A DNA stretch of 64,000 nucleotides from Karstenula rhodostoma CBS 690.94 (GCA_010093485.1 MU001508.1:1130051-1194050); one strand, 5' to 3'. Positions 1 to 11,588 are shown, counted from the stretch's first letter. Notes: generated from the sequence alone by a model not told the origin. Program-made: numbers and translations.

Positions 1-976
1 CGAGATGCGGCGTATCCTACGCATTGATGAGCACTTCAGATGACGAAGCTGACAAGACGGCATTTTGCGGTGTACTCTACCTTGATATAACTCCAATACT
101 CCAGAGCTTTTGAAGTAGGTGTATCCGTGTGAGGTTCTGCATGTATCACAACGCCACCTGGAGCAACGTTATATACTTGAAAGTGAGAGTAATGCGAACG
201 GTCGTTTGGTATTCCGGGGCCGGTGTGGAAAAGACAGGGCCGCTGGAGCAAGCGTTTGTTCGAAAGAACGCTCTTTAGTAATTCGCGCTCAAGACCAAGA
301 AATTGGTGCTTCAATAGATGGCGACGCAGATCTTCGTGAACAAACGATCGATGGGGCAGAAGCCGTACTCCAGCCTCGCGCAGCCGGTCATGTTGATCGC
401 TTGAACCTGGATGGGGATCGCTCATTCTGGACTGGATCCGTAACGAATGGCAAAACGTCAGTGTTCGGAGGAGTGTTGATTTGGAAAGCGCGACCGCTGG
501 ACTCACACGGCTGAAGGCGCAGCGGGATGAGAAGTTTCGTAACCAATTCCGGTCAAAATCTGGTTAAATAAGCGTATCGACCTGGGTATGTCTGTCTATC
601 GCTGCAGCCTGGTCAACATCACGCTTGAGAGAGGATTCATTGAACCAGCTCATTGTTTCGTAGACCCGCGAAGACACTTTAACGGATGGGGAAATGGATT
701 TCCCACAATGCGAGAAACGAGATTTTGTGGTGAATGAGTTGATTGTAACAACGATGGAAGGGAGCTCCGAGGGTACCTGCCCGCACATGCTGGCGCGCAC
801 CTGCCGCGAAAAGATTTGCATGATGCATTGAGCATTCGCCTCCAGTACCTAGCGTCACATAGTCTTGTCGGCCACAAGCAAAATCTAGCACGTGCATAGC
901 AAATCTGACAGGAAAAGCAGAGGACCGCTGTGGCAGCGATGCTGCATGGAGTCTTCATCCGCACCCGACTGAGCAG
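1..976. other. Left flank without a supportable gene
   Basis: The stretch is open in several frames on both strands, but none of the translations resembles a known family and none is backed by convincing splice signals. It probably holds the downstream region of the esterase gene that ends at 977, plus possible gene debris. Confidence 0.4.
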
Positions 977-2099
977 CTACGACACCACCCATTGCACGCC
1001 TTTGGCGAGATTCGCGTTGTACTCCTCTCTTGGCTTGTCGAGCTTCGAAGACGGCCACGTCCAGTGGTAGTGCGGGTATCCTTCATAGAAGTTAAACTTG
1101 TACGATACCCTTGACATGTCAGCAATGCGTTGAGCGCCGAACGAAGAGATTGCTTACTTGTTTTCCTCTAGCTTCTCCTTGAACAGCAGACCGTCGTCCC
1201 GCAGAGTGTCATGGCCCGCGACGGTCAGGTACACTTTGTTCAGATTCTTGATCTTTGGGTGGAGTAATGGTGAACCGTATGTGTCTGTAGGCGGCGTACC
1301 AAAAGCCCCTGTGTACTCTTGTTAGCTCACACCCCCTGATTGATGAGCATGTACTGACTCCAAAACGCGCGCATCGCTCGATCCGTGTCGATGGTATGGC
1401 TCGCGTGCTCCTCATACGACGTATATCTAGACTTGAGCTCCTCGGGTATCCCGTCAGGATGAATTGTTGCTGGCACCTGGGCCACGACGCCCACCAACGA
1501 ATCGCCCAGTCCCTCATCAAGTGCTTTCAGAGCCAACGCAATAGCAAGCTGGCCTCCAGCAGACACTCCAGCGGTGAAAATTTTGCCTTCAATCCCGCCT
1601 AGCGCTTTGGCATTCTTCAACGTCCACTGCAGCCCCGCGAAACAGTCGTTGATCAAACCCGGATGCTTGTTTTGAGGTGCAAGACCGTACTCAACGGATA
1701 CAAGCACGACGTTGCCGCCCTTGGAGATGGATCGGCAGAAGGCGTCGTCGCCGTCTATGTCGCTCATTGCCCAGCCTCCACCGTGGTAGTATACGCCAAC
1801 TGGCTTTCCCCCTGAGTAGCCTTCTGGCGTGTATACGCGAATCTTCAAACCACCATCGATAGTCTTATCCTCAGTATTCACAGCTGGGTCGGGTGCTGGA
1901 AAGGTGTACTGCGAGGCCATTTTGGCGCCAATCTTCCCGAAGCCCTCGAGACATTCTTCGACAGAGTCATAGGGGAGTAATGGGCGCTCTCCAAATTCCT
2001 CTTCAAACTACAAATCATCAGCATTGCTGGGCGGGGAGATGGCATCGTCCTACTCACCTCAGCCCAGGGTTTTGCGAAGCCTTCTGAGGCCATTTTCAT
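977..2099 (-). CDS. Alpha/beta hydrolase, HSL-type esterase/lipase
   Basis: Four exons on the minus strand (2058-2099, 1359-2007, 1158-1308, 977-1109) join in frame to about 324 residues, a usual length for the hormone-sensitive-lipase branch. The oxyanion-hole motif HGGGW lies near residue 90 and the nucleophile elbow GVSAGG near residue 160. A GHDTLRDD segment offers the acid, and the terminal YPHYHW gives the catalytic histidine. Introns are 48-50 bases. The second uses GTCAGT as donor; splicing there joins ...MRAFWR to AFGTPPTDTYGSPLLHP, which restores the family's usual layout. No signal peptide is visible, so a cytosolic carboxylester or lactone hydrolase is likely; the substrate is unknown. 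It is divergent from the acyl-CoA dehydrogenase gene at 2437, and the two share a 337-base promoter region. The start at 2099 is preferred over 2093 only because it comes first. Confidence 0.85.
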
Positions 2100-2436
2100 C
2101 CAGCACTTGTGTGTCGAAGAGCGTGCCCCTCCATCGTGACCATCTCCAAGTCGTCTCCTCTCCTCCTCCGGCCTGTCCAATCAGACGTCATTCGCGCCGC
2201 GTCGAGGTGAGGGTGGAGATGGAGTTCCGGCCGCTAGCGCGAGTCTAAGTGCAAGCTCCCGCCCGCACGCCTAAGGTCTTCCAGCGTCCCCGCAACACCC
2301 TCGGCCGCGACCCATTCACGCCTGCGCGCCCCATTAGGCATAGTGGAGCCATGGGTTCCCCAGATGGTGCTCGCTCTTGTAGCCTGCGTGTTGATCACTC
2401 GAACTTACCAGCAGCACTCACAGAAACAGCGACGAC
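2100..2436. promoter_or_regulatory. Divergent promoter region
   Basis: This 337-base gap separates the starts of the minus-strand esterase and the plus-strand acyl-CoA dehydrogenase, so it must carry both promoters. No clear TATA box was seen. The head-to-head arrangement is consistent with co-regulation, but this is inference. Confidence 0.5.
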
Positions 2437-3850
2437 ATGGCCGCCAACGTCCAGATTGAAGGCAACCCGGCCTTTGCGCGCATCCCGCCGTGGGTCAAGG
2501 CGAAGCTGCGGCCCATTGCCATTGAGAGGATCCAGCAGGTCTACGACTGGATCGAGAATGAGTGCGTGCCGGCTGAGCGCATCTACAAGGCGCAGCTGAA
2601 GGAGGCGAGGTGGACGACGCCCGCCATTGTCACGGACCTGCGCAAGAAGGCCAAAGCCCAGGGCCTGTTCAATCTGTTCTTGCCCAACCACTTCGAAGAG
2701 AGCCCGGGTTTGACCAACTTGGAGTACTCGTGCTGTGCGGAGATCATGGGCAGAGTCTACTGGGGTGCTCAGGTGAGCTGCACAATCGCATCTGCAGCGG
2801 GACGGAATACTGACACCAATACAGACACTGAACTGCCATGCCCCCGAGACTGGCAACATCGAGCTGCTCGCCAAGTACTGCACGCCCGAGCAGAAGAAGA
2901 AGTGGCTGCACCCGCTCATGAACGGCGACTTCTCCTCCGCGTACAGCATGACCGAGCCCGACCGCGCCTCGTCGGACGCTACACAAGTGGGCATCAAGAT
3001 GGAGATTACGGACAAGGAGGTCATCATCAACGGCCGCAAGCTGTACGGCAACTGCAAGTACAACGACGAGATGCAGATCTTCATCCTCATGGGCTGCTCC
3101 GACCCCGACAACAAGAACCCCTGGAACAGACACACCACGTTGGTGGTACCGGCAAACACACCGGGTCTGAAGCAAGTGCGGAATCTCTCCATTATGGGCT
3201 ACGACTGGGCGCCTGAAGGGCACGGCGAATACCTGTACGAGAATGTGCGGGTACCACGAGAGAACATCATCCTGGGGCCCGGCCGCGCCTTCGAGATTGC
3301 ACAGGGCCGTCTCGGTCCCGGCCGCATCCACCACTGCATGCGACTGATCGGCCAAGCCGAGCGTGCATACGAGCTCGCACTGGTGCGATGCTACGAGCCG
3401 CGCAAGAAGCCCCGCGGCAAGTTCATCGGCGAGTTCGACAGCAACATCGAGCGCATTGCCGAGATGCGCATGACCATCGACGCGATGCGGCTGGTCGTGC
3501 TCAATGCTGCAGATACCATGGATCTGCAGGGCAACAAAGCTGGTCGATATGCCATCGCACAGAGCAAGATCATGGTCCCGAACGCCCTTCTCAAGGTCAT
3601 CGACGAGGCTATGCAGATATATGGCGGTCAAGGTCTCACGCAACATACACCGCTGCCTGAGATTTGGACGTACGCTCGATTTGTGAGGGTAGCTGATGGG
3701 CCTGATTCAGCGCACAGACATCAGGTTGGCAGAGACGAGATGAAAACTGCGCAGCGCTTTAGAGAGAGGGCGGAGAAGTATACCGCGCGGTACAAGGAGC
3801 TCTGCCAGAAGTGGAATCTGGAGCCCGAGGAGTTCTGGGGTATTGTGTAA
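2437..3850 (+). CDS. Acyl-CoA dehydrogenase, ACAD10/11-like
   Basis: Two exons (2437-2772 and 2825-3850) with a 52-base intron encode about 453 residues. The protein follows the FAD acyl-CoA dehydrogenase plan. An alpha-helical N-domain runs to about residue 150 and includes HAPETGNIELLAKYCTPEQ. A beta domain follows with SAYSMTEPDRASSDAT, and the C-terminal helices include MQIYGGQGLTQHTPLPEIW and VADGPDSAHRHQVGRDE. The ADGPD motif is typical of the ACAD10/ACAD11 branch, although the following residue, usually E or A, is S here. It presumably oxidises or otherwise processes an acyl-CoA in mitochondria or peroxisomes. No PTS1 is present at the C-terminus (FWGIV). The neighbouring APH-fold gene at 4416, on the same strand, encodes the domain that is fused to this one in animals, which supports a common pathway. 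Confidence 0.9.
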
Positions 3851-4415
3851 AGTCGTGGATAGCGTTATTAGTTTATTTTACCTGTACATACGAATCTTCA
3901 TTTCGCACATCTGGGCGTGAATATCTACTCGTGGTAAATCAATGCATCCGTGGCGCATTGCCTTGTTTCCACGCTCCAGCCCTCGTAGATGCTTCAACCA
4001 CATCCATCCACTGCATGGAGTCAGTACCGCTCCATCTACCTCGGCGCGTCACCGCCCACTGAATCATCGCACGCGACGCCTACCCCACGGTTAATCTCTC
4101 CCGAGCCCAGACCGACCTAGCGTATTGCGGGGAGCTCACCCTGGCGGCTCCACCTCCACACCTCGGCCCCAGGTCCAGCTTTCGCGGCCATGGCGCAAAA
4201 TGTCGGCGCGCCGCTTACCAGCACGCTGCGTGCAGGAGCTAGCGACTTGCAAAAGATTGCGAGCTGCTCATCTGTGTTCATGACAGACTTTCAATACTCC
4301 AAAGAACCTCTTGCTAGTGTTGTAAAGTGGTCCAAGTTCCGGAGCCTTGACAGAATATACTTTGTAAGAGTATAACACTCTCAAGTAAGAAGATAAAACA
4401 ACGAGAAACCAAAAG
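3851..4415. other. Intergenic region between ACAD and APH genes
   Basis: 565 bases with no supportable ORF. It should hold the 3' end of the acyl-CoA dehydrogenase transcript and the promoter of the APH-fold kinase gene. Nothing distinctive was seen. Confidence 0.5.
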
Positions 4416-5707
4416 ATGGCAGGTCCCGTCCGCCAGCCAATCGACATTCCATCCCTAGGTACACCCCCCTTCCCCTTCACCCCAACCACACCGACTAACC
4501 TCCTACAGAACGCTACATCATGCACCACGTCCCCGCAATCCACCCACCCATATCCCTAAAACAAGTCCTTACCCCCTCCCCAACAACCTACACACCCACC
4601 CCATCTAACACCCCACAGTTCGGCTTCGGCCAGTCCAACCCAACCTACCTCCTCACCGACGCCAAAGCCTCAAAGTTCGTCCTCCGCAAGAAACCCCCCG
4701 GCGCCCTCGTCAGCAAAACAGCCCACAAGGTCGAGCGCGAGTACAGGATCCTAGCCGCGCTGCAGCCCACGGACGTGCCCGTGCCGCGGGTGTACGGCCT
4801 TTGCGAGGACGCCAGCGTGGTCGGGAGTCCGTTTTACATCATGGAGTACCTCGACGGCAGGATCGTGACGGAGCCGCATTTCCCCGGGGTAGCGGCGGAA
4901 GAGCGGACCGAGATGTGGCGGGATGCGGTGCGTACGCTGGCGAAGCTGCATCGGGTGGACGCGAGAGCCATCGGGCTTGAGACGTACGGGAAGCCGACTG
5001 GTTTTTACGACCGGCAGATTCGCACGTTTGGGATGCTGGGGGTGGCGCAGGGGACGGTGAGGGATGTGGAGACGGGGGAGGTGGTGGGTGGGGTTCCGCG
5101 GATGGGGGAGATGGTTGCGTTTTTTAGGGAGGGGGAGGGGCGGCCTGGAGATCGGGGGACGGTGATCCATGGGGATTATAAGATTGATAATTTGGTGTTT
5201 CACAGGTCGGAGCCGCGGGTGATTGGGATTCTGGAGTAAGATCGATCCCCCCGGTTCGCGTTTTCTTTTCTGAACCCGGCGACGAAGCTAATTCGACTTA
5301 GTTGGGAAATGTCAACTATAGGCCACCCGCTCTCCGACCTCTCCAACCTCATCGTACCCTGGACTATCACGGCTTTCAGCACTGAGCGCCGCAACTCTTG
5401 CCCCGCGTTTTCCCCCACAGTAACTACGCCCGGCCTCCCCTCGCGCGACAAAATCATTGACTGGTACGCCGAAGTCGCCGGCTGGGATCCCGCGCCCGAC
5501 ATCGCGTGGGGCACCGCCTTCGCCATGTTCAGAGATAGCATCATCTTCCAGGGTATTGCGAGCCGGTACGCGGTGAGGCAGGCGAGCAGTCTAGAGGCGA
5601 AGAAGGTGGGGGAGGAGATGCGGCCGTGTGCGGAGATTTGCTGGGAGTTGGTGAGGAGGGCGGGGGGTGCGAGGGGGGAGAGGGAGAGGGCGAGGGCGAG
5701 GCTTTAG
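4416..5707 (+). CDS. APH-fold phosphotransferase, ACAD10/11 N-domain-like
   Basis: Three exons (4416-4458, 4509-5235, 5302-5707) encode about 391 residues. The N-lobe has [12 protein letters not shown] and [12 protein letters not shown], which resemble the nucleotide loop and lysine strand of aminoglycoside-phosphotransferase-fold kinases. The Brenner motif HGDYKIDNL supplies the catalytic Asp. After the 66-base intron, [16 protein letters not shown] supplies the metal-binding Asp. These motifs match the kinase domain at the N-terminus of ACAD10 and ACAD11. In mammals that domain phosphorylates 4-hydroxyacyl-CoAs so that the dehydrogenase domain can remove the phosphate; the same role here is inferred. 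The protein ends in ARL, a consensus PTS1 tripeptide, which suggests peroxisomal import. The basic, Arg-rich tail before it is low complexity. The gene lies 565 bases downstream of the dehydrogenase, in tandem. Confidence 0.88.
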
Positions 5708-6653
5708 ATGGGGGTCGGTGGAGTGTGGTAGAGCTTTTTGATGGTTTTGGTATGCGTGTATGAGATGATGTGTTCCTGTGCTGCGATATTGAAGTAGGAA
5801 GACGCGCTCGCGAGGAGGATAGGGATTAGAAGAGGGGCGTATCCGCGTTCCCATATCCTATCTCGCGACTCCTGCGCGTAGGAAACGAGCGGGAACGAGA
5901 TGCAGCCGCCACCTCGTGCTGCAAAACGCACAAGCATGCCTTCGATGGCGCTGTATCTGCTGCACCCTTGGTGATTGTTCAATAGGATAGGCCGTTCCCA
6001 GCGGTTGTGAAGTGATAGGCTGGAAACTTCATAACGGATAATCAGAAGGATGCTGGAATACGAGTTGCCCAATGGCGTGCTCGCATCTTTATAAAGCTTG
6101 AGTGGTGGGAAATCCCGGCATCCAAGGACGGGGATAAGATCGACGACCAAATATAGATCATCCGCATGGACCCAGGAGTAATATTGTATCTGTCCGCTCG
6201 AAACCCACGCTGGTGACCTTCCAGATGGCAAGAAATGAACACGGCACAGTCGTCTCGCCTCCCCCAGTCAGCGGGTTACGGTGCGCTTGCCAGTCTATCG
6301 AATAGATGGATTGGGCGGATGCAGCATGCGAGTCGAAAGCGGCAATGCGGCGTAAGCTGCAGGACGCCACGCAGCCGATGTCTCTCCGTGCCGCGAACCT
6401 TCAGATACCGCGAAATTGTCCTTGCCGCCACATAAATGGGCGGCCAGTTGAGACATCTGTACGGCGCTGGTAGTGTGGGCAATCGTGGCCCTTTGTCGCA
6501 GTGCTAGTAGAGCCCACGTCGCCTTTGTTCTATGGTCTCTTTGATGCAACTGCGAATCCGGAGGGAGCGGCGACTCGAGAACACCTTGCAAACTCGCGAT
6601 CCACAGACGGGATTGGCTCAGAACAGAGCAACGGGATCCCTCACAACATCACC
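5708..6653. other. Intergenic region, no confident gene
   Basis: A 175-codon minus-strand ORF spans much of this stretch, but its translation has no recognisable domain and is leucine/serine-rich noise. I read the region as a 3' end plus the glycosyltransferase promoter. Confidence 0.4.
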
Positions 6654-7916
6654 ATGTTTTGGCGACGCAAGTACTCACCCCTTGCAACGGAGGAGGTGGA
6701 GGGAGGGATGAAGAGCCCGGTAAAGCTTTCCAACTGGCTTCTGCTCCGGCGGGTGAGAGCAGCGATTGTCGCGGCGATACTGTTGCTGCTGCTCGGCGTA
6801 GTGATCTTCCAGTATCCAAATCTTAACGAACGCGTCCGCGGATACGCACAAGAAGCGACTGCATCAGCACCAGCAGTATGCAACTGTGCGGCAACAGAGA
6901 CTATCGCCGCAGCCCCAGATGGTGATCACGAAAAGTCGTCCCCCACGCCGTCGATCAAGTGGTCCGACTTCGCATACGTCCAATACGTGACGAACCCCAG
7001 TTATCTCTGCAACTCGCTCATGATCTTCGAAGCATTGCGTCGTTACAATACGAAAGCGGATCTGTTGATGATGTACCCCGAGCAATGGGCACTCCCCCCA
7101 TCAGTCGACTCGAAAGCGGGAAATGAGACGAAACTCCTGGTACAAGCGCGCGATGTATACAAGGCCCGCATGGCACCGATCCAAATCCAAACGTTCGAAA
7201 ACGAGAAAGATCCCACGTGGCAGGACAGCTATACAAAGCTACTGGCCTTCAATCAGACACAGTACAAGCGTGTGATGTCAATCGACTCCGACGGCACACT
7301 TTTGGACCACATGGACGAGCTCTTCGTGTTGCCTCCGGCTCCAGTAGCGATGCCCCGAGCGTACTGGATGCCGGAGAAGTTCTTCCTATCGAGCCAGCTC
7401 ATCGTGATCGAGCCGTCTGAGGCAGAATGGAGACGCGTGGAGTATGCGATGGGTCACCACGAGGGCTATGACTACGACATGGATATCCTCAACAAGATTT
7501 TTGGGAAGTCGAGTACTGTGATTCCACACCGGCGATACGATCTTCTTTCTGGAGAGTTCCACAATACCAAGCATGAGGACTATCTCGGGTCGCCAGATGA
7601 GAAGTGGGATCCGAAGAAGGCCCTGGACGAGGCGAAGTTTGTGCACTTTTCAGACTGGCCGATGCCGAAGCCTTGGTTGGAGCCGCTGCCGGGAATGGTG
7701 GAGGAGAATCAGCCGGAGTGCCGAAAAGTGTCTTCGGAGACGGAAGACCTGGACTGCACGGACCGTGAGGTTTGGCTTGGAATTCGCAAGGACTTCACTG
7801 AAAGGAGGAAGCGTATCTGCGGAAGAGAATACGACGCTGAAGCTCGACCTACGAGCAAGAGGGGTCTTGTCGATGCGGTCATAGAGCGGCCTTTTTACGA
7901 ACCTGTTTTCGATTGA
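6654..7916 (+). CDS. GNT1-like glycosyltransferase (GT8-type fold)
   Basis: This intronless gene of about 420 residues has a type II membrane topology: a short cytosolic N-terminus, then one hydrophobic segment around residues 36-55, then a lumenal domain. The domain opens with FAYVQYVTNPSYLCNSL and MIFEALRRYNTKADLLMMYP. The metal-binding DxD-type motif is SIDSDGTLLDHMDELF, and FVHFSDWPMPKPW closes the fold. This pattern is that of fungal alpha-N-acetylglucosamine transferases related to yeast Gnt1 and to glycogenin-like GT8 enzymes. A Golgi role in capping glycans is likely. The reading frame is open upstream to 6501, but the Met at 6654 gives the expected short cytosolic tail before the anchor and is preferred. 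Confidence 0.85.
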   Translation: MFWRRKYSPLATEEVEGGMKSPVKLSNWLLLRRVRAAIVAAILLLLLGVVIFQYPNLNERVRGYAQEATASAPAVCNCAATETIAAAPDGDHEKSSPTPSIKWSDFAYVQYVTNPSYLCNSLMIFEALRRYNTKADLLMMYPEQWALPPSVDSKAGNETKLLVQARDVYKARMAPIQIQTFENEKDPTWQDSYTKLLAFNQTQYKRVMSIDSDGTLLDHMDELFVLPPAPVAMPRAYWMPEKFFLSSQLIVIEPSEAEWRRVEYAMGHHEGYDYDMDILNKIFGKSSTVIPHRRYDLLSGEFHNTKHEDYLGSPDEKWDPKKALDEAKFVHFSDWPMPKPWLEPLPGMVEENQPECRKVSSETEDLDCTDREVWLGIRKDFTERRKRICGREYDAEARPTSKRGLVDAVIERPFYEPVFD

Positions 7917-8649
7917 TGGCTGGACGAGGGCGCTCCTGCTAACATTGAAAGAGACACTTCACTCATGTCGAGTTGGTACAGCACCAGGAAAAAATTCCGA
8001 GTACATTGTGTTACTCCAGGGTAGCCAATACGTACGCCAGTAGTTCTCGACTTTTGTCCTAGTAATATATGATGGACATGGAAATCGCCGGATTCGGGCC
8101 GGCATGAGTCAGCTACACGTAATGCAGGCCATATGATCTGGGCATTGAATGACACAGGAGGGTTGTCCGACCAAAGCTGGGACTCCAGTTCGACTTGGGG
8201 ATGTGTGAAGGCAGGAAGATCCTCTCACTGAAGTCTTCACTTTCCTAATAAACAAGAATAGTCCATGGCTGCCTTGACGAAAGTCAGAGATTCGGCGTTG
8301 GCTAAGATGATCGAGAGGACGCCAACACAGCCAGAGTTGCTGTTTGCTCGTTGGGAGTGGTTGCGTGTTCGCGGATTGGCAATGGTGATTCTTTCGGCTT
8401 TGAAGCGCAGCGTAGTGCGCGGTGTATACTAGTGACCCTCATATATGTTGGTGTGATTGTTCATCTCTCGCTTCCACTGAGTATTTCCGTTCTCCATGTC
8501 TCGATCAAGTGTGGTCGGGGAGGGCGGTGAGTAATGCGATGTGGTCGCGTGGCCAGTACGCACAGAAGGAAGGCTAACGCTCTTGCCAAGCCCGACGAGC
8601 CGATGTTTGCAGGGCCGTTGCAGTCTCTCAACATCTCGCTTTGCACACA
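7917..8649. other. Intergenic region upstream of the double zinc-finger regulator
   Basis: 733 bases with only short unconvincing ORFs. It is expected to contain the promoter and 5' leader of the regulator that starts at 8650. Confidence 0.4.
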
Positions 8650-11588
8650 ATGCCACCAACATCCTCATCGGTCCACCGGATGGACCTATCCGACGACTTA
8701 GCGCCTCTCGAGAGCACTGTACCCCAGGTCGGAAGGCCGCGGAGACGGCCGGTGAACGGTGGGTACTTCTGTGGTGCCGACGACCCGAAAGAACTCGCCC
8801 GCAACCACAATGATACGGTTGAGATACTAACTGGGTCTCAGCCTGTGCAATTTGCAGAGCACGGAAAGTAAGTGAGAGAATTTACGAGCGGCATTGCAGG
8901 TTTCCTAGGGGTGAAGATCTAGGGTCAACGGACACGACACATTTTGATATAAATTGCTCCGCGGTCGCGCTATCTTAGCGCAACCTATCCCATGGCATAG
9001 CTACTTGCGTAGTATGATACTATGCGTTCGCTAATCTTGGCACCAGGTCAAATGCGATGAGCGGCCGAATGGATGTTTAAATTGCGAGCGACTACAGTTG
9101 ACGTGCGTGCAACATAGCAGCGACCAACCATCGGAGAGTCTTATCACGCCTCGTGCGATCACAGGTATCAAGCGCAAGCGAACGTTCAGAGTCTGCATCC
9201 CTTGTCGCCAGAGTAAGATCAAGTGCACAGGAGAGAGACCAATATGTTCAAGGTGTAAACAGAAGTCTCTTGCCTGTGCCTATGATGGCGATGCTGCTGA
9301 GCCGGCTTGGACACATGCTGTGACGCCATCGTCTCAACAACATCCGGACACTCCTAGTGTTTCACCGCCTCGACATGTAAGCAGTGTTCCTTCTGTGGCT
9401 CCGCAGGGGGAATATCCTTCCTCACTATCATGGTAAGATTGCCGCTCCATATGTGGTAAAATGAAGGCTAATCATCGTGTACAGGCTGTTTGCGAGGGAA
9501 CTCCCCCCAAGGTCAAAACTGCACCAGCTTCTAGACGCGTACTTCAACAATGTAAGGCATAGCCATCGTCACTTCACCACATGATCGTAAACAAATAACT
9601 TCGCAGGTGCACCCAATCCGCGTTTTCGCCTTTGTGTAAGTGGTTCTAGAAGCCTCCCTCATTCTACAGGTTCCATACTCAATAATTCATACAGACACAA
9701 GCCTTCATTTATGAGGATGCTCGACGAGAGCCTTGTTATTGACAGTGCAAACCGTGCTCTTCTGCACATCATGTGCGCCCATGCTGCGAAGTGTACGTGA
9801 GAGGAGTACACCTTACTCGCCTACAATCAAGTTAACCTGTACAGTCCACGTCCTCGAATACAGCGAATCTACCTCGCCTCTTCCCCGGGAGGTAATTCAA
9901 GCAGCGGGTAGCCAGTGGGCAAAGATCGCAGAAGAGATGTACTTCTCCGATTACAGCACCATATCCGTGGTGAAATTGAAGGTACTTGTATTGCTTCATG
10001 ACCACGAAGCGCGACTCGGCAATTACGCAGGATCATTCCTTCTTACTGGCTTGATCGTGCGTATGGCGCATGCTCTCCAGATCCATGTGGAATCAGAAGA
10101 ACAGCCGGGTGTCACCAACGATGTATCGCTAAGAGAGTCGAGACGGAGACTAATGTGGGCCTGCTATATGGTCGATGTCTGGGCTGGCAGCGGTGTTGAT
10201 CAACTGACTATCCTGAATGAAATGGACATTAAGCTTCAACTACCATGCAATGAGAGGCAGTTTCTTCTGCAGATTCCGCATGTTACCGAAACATTACGCC
10301 CGGGAGAAGTACTGGATCCCACATCAACAGAAACCATTCCCGGTCAACCTTGGGAAAACATGGGCATGAGTGGATACTTCGTCAGGATCGCCTACATATG
10401 GAAGCGAGTGCTCCGGTACATCAAACATCTGGATGCAGTGCACCCGCCTTGGGTACCGAATGCGGAGTTTGAGGCTCTCAATAAAGAGATCGAAGAGTGG
10501 AAGTACAGCCACCCGCAGTGGATGTCCTTCTCCTCGGATAACATCTACATCCGTAGGGAGTCTTCTCAGCTAGGCGCTCTTTTCATTATTCATTGCATGT
10601 ATCACCATGTGCTGTGCGACCTCCACCGAATAGCATTGCCGAACCTCTTCAAGATGCGAGAACCTTTCGAATTTCCTCCGGAACAGTTCGGGTTCATGGC
10701 CAAGCTGCAGACGACGTGCTTTGAGAACGCGCAAAGAGTGTCGGTCCTTACTTCGACTATCTTGAAACATGGCGTCAAATACCTCGCTGATCCTATCCTA
10801 CCATCTTTTGTTTACAATAGCAGTCGCATAATGCTATACTACATTGCACGCATCCTTGATCGATCAAAGCAAGATGCAGAACCCACAACCGCCCGCACAC
10901 TTGAGCTGGTGGAACTCAACAATCGCGCTCTTCGGGCTATGAGCCAAATGTACCCGCTTGCGGAACCTCTCGTATGTTATCCGGAGTGACTTCAAAGCTG
11001 TCTTCTAATTACTATACAGTACGTCACGACCGAACGCTGGCTGGACAAGGTGCGCGAAAGCATCGCAAGAGGGGCTCCTTTAGACCCATACATACCCCCA
11101 CAAGACCCGGTCGACCCACACGCGGAGGCCAGACCAACTCCGAGGTTAGTTATTCAACCCTTGTTCGGCGAAACACTCTGATGTACAACAGCGTGTGCAG
11201 CCCACCGAATACCGAAACATCACATATACCAGTCACGCGGATGGTACAACGACCCATCAACGACCACTTGAACCCTATGCTAAACATCGCGGCCCCACCA
11301 CCGACCACTAACGAATTCGCTACTACGAACACGTATCCCTACTCTATAACAACACCTTCCGGGCCGATAGCTCTCGACCCAGAAGCGATGCAGGACATCT
11401 CGCCACCGCAGACGGATCAGATAGGCAACGTGTATTATCCTGGCATGGAGAACATCGAGCAGCCCATGTTCGATCTCAACGACCTGCAGAATTTCTTTGA
11501 ATGGGAAAATAGCGAGAACGGGCCGCCCCCGACGGGGGTGGATGGCTTGGGTCCGCTGGGGTGGAACAATCTGTCGAGCATGCAGTAG
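8650..11588 (+). CDS. Transcription factor with two tandem Zn2Cys6 fingers
   Basis: Nine exons join in frame to 787 residues: 8650-8758, 8842-8867, 9047-9432, 9485-9551, 9607-9635, 9695-9792, 9845-10971, 11020-11144 and 11192-11588. Splicing creates a first binuclear cluster, ACAICRARK joined to VKCDERPNGCLNCERLQLTC (about residues 37-65). A second follows within about 25 residues, CIPCRQSKIKCTGERPICSRC (about 91-115), with basic KRKR in front. Both have the six cysteines. Downstream is a fungal-specific regulatory region (MHR type) with VHKPSFMRMLDESLV, ESRRRLMWACYMVDVWAG and a long helical C-terminal half. The acidic, Asn/Pro-rich tail could activate transcription. Exons 2 and 5 are only 26 and 29 bases, so the model depends on micro-exons, but every phase closes. 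Targets are unknown. Confidence 0.88.

Noticed and set aside
36..514. Overlapping ORFs on both strands (156 and 131 codons), one with a faintly P-loop-like LVFRGRCGKD
   Set aside because: No complete Walker motif, no domain context, and the two frames compete; it looked like chance openness or unrecognisable debris.
2395..3646. Long minus-strand ORFs across the acyl-CoA dehydrogenase
   Set aside because: Antisense shadows of the well-supported dehydrogenase exons.
5704..6231. 175-codon minus-strand ORF downstream of the APH gene
   Set aside because: No recognisable domain, low-complexity leucine/serine content, and position in an expected 3' region.
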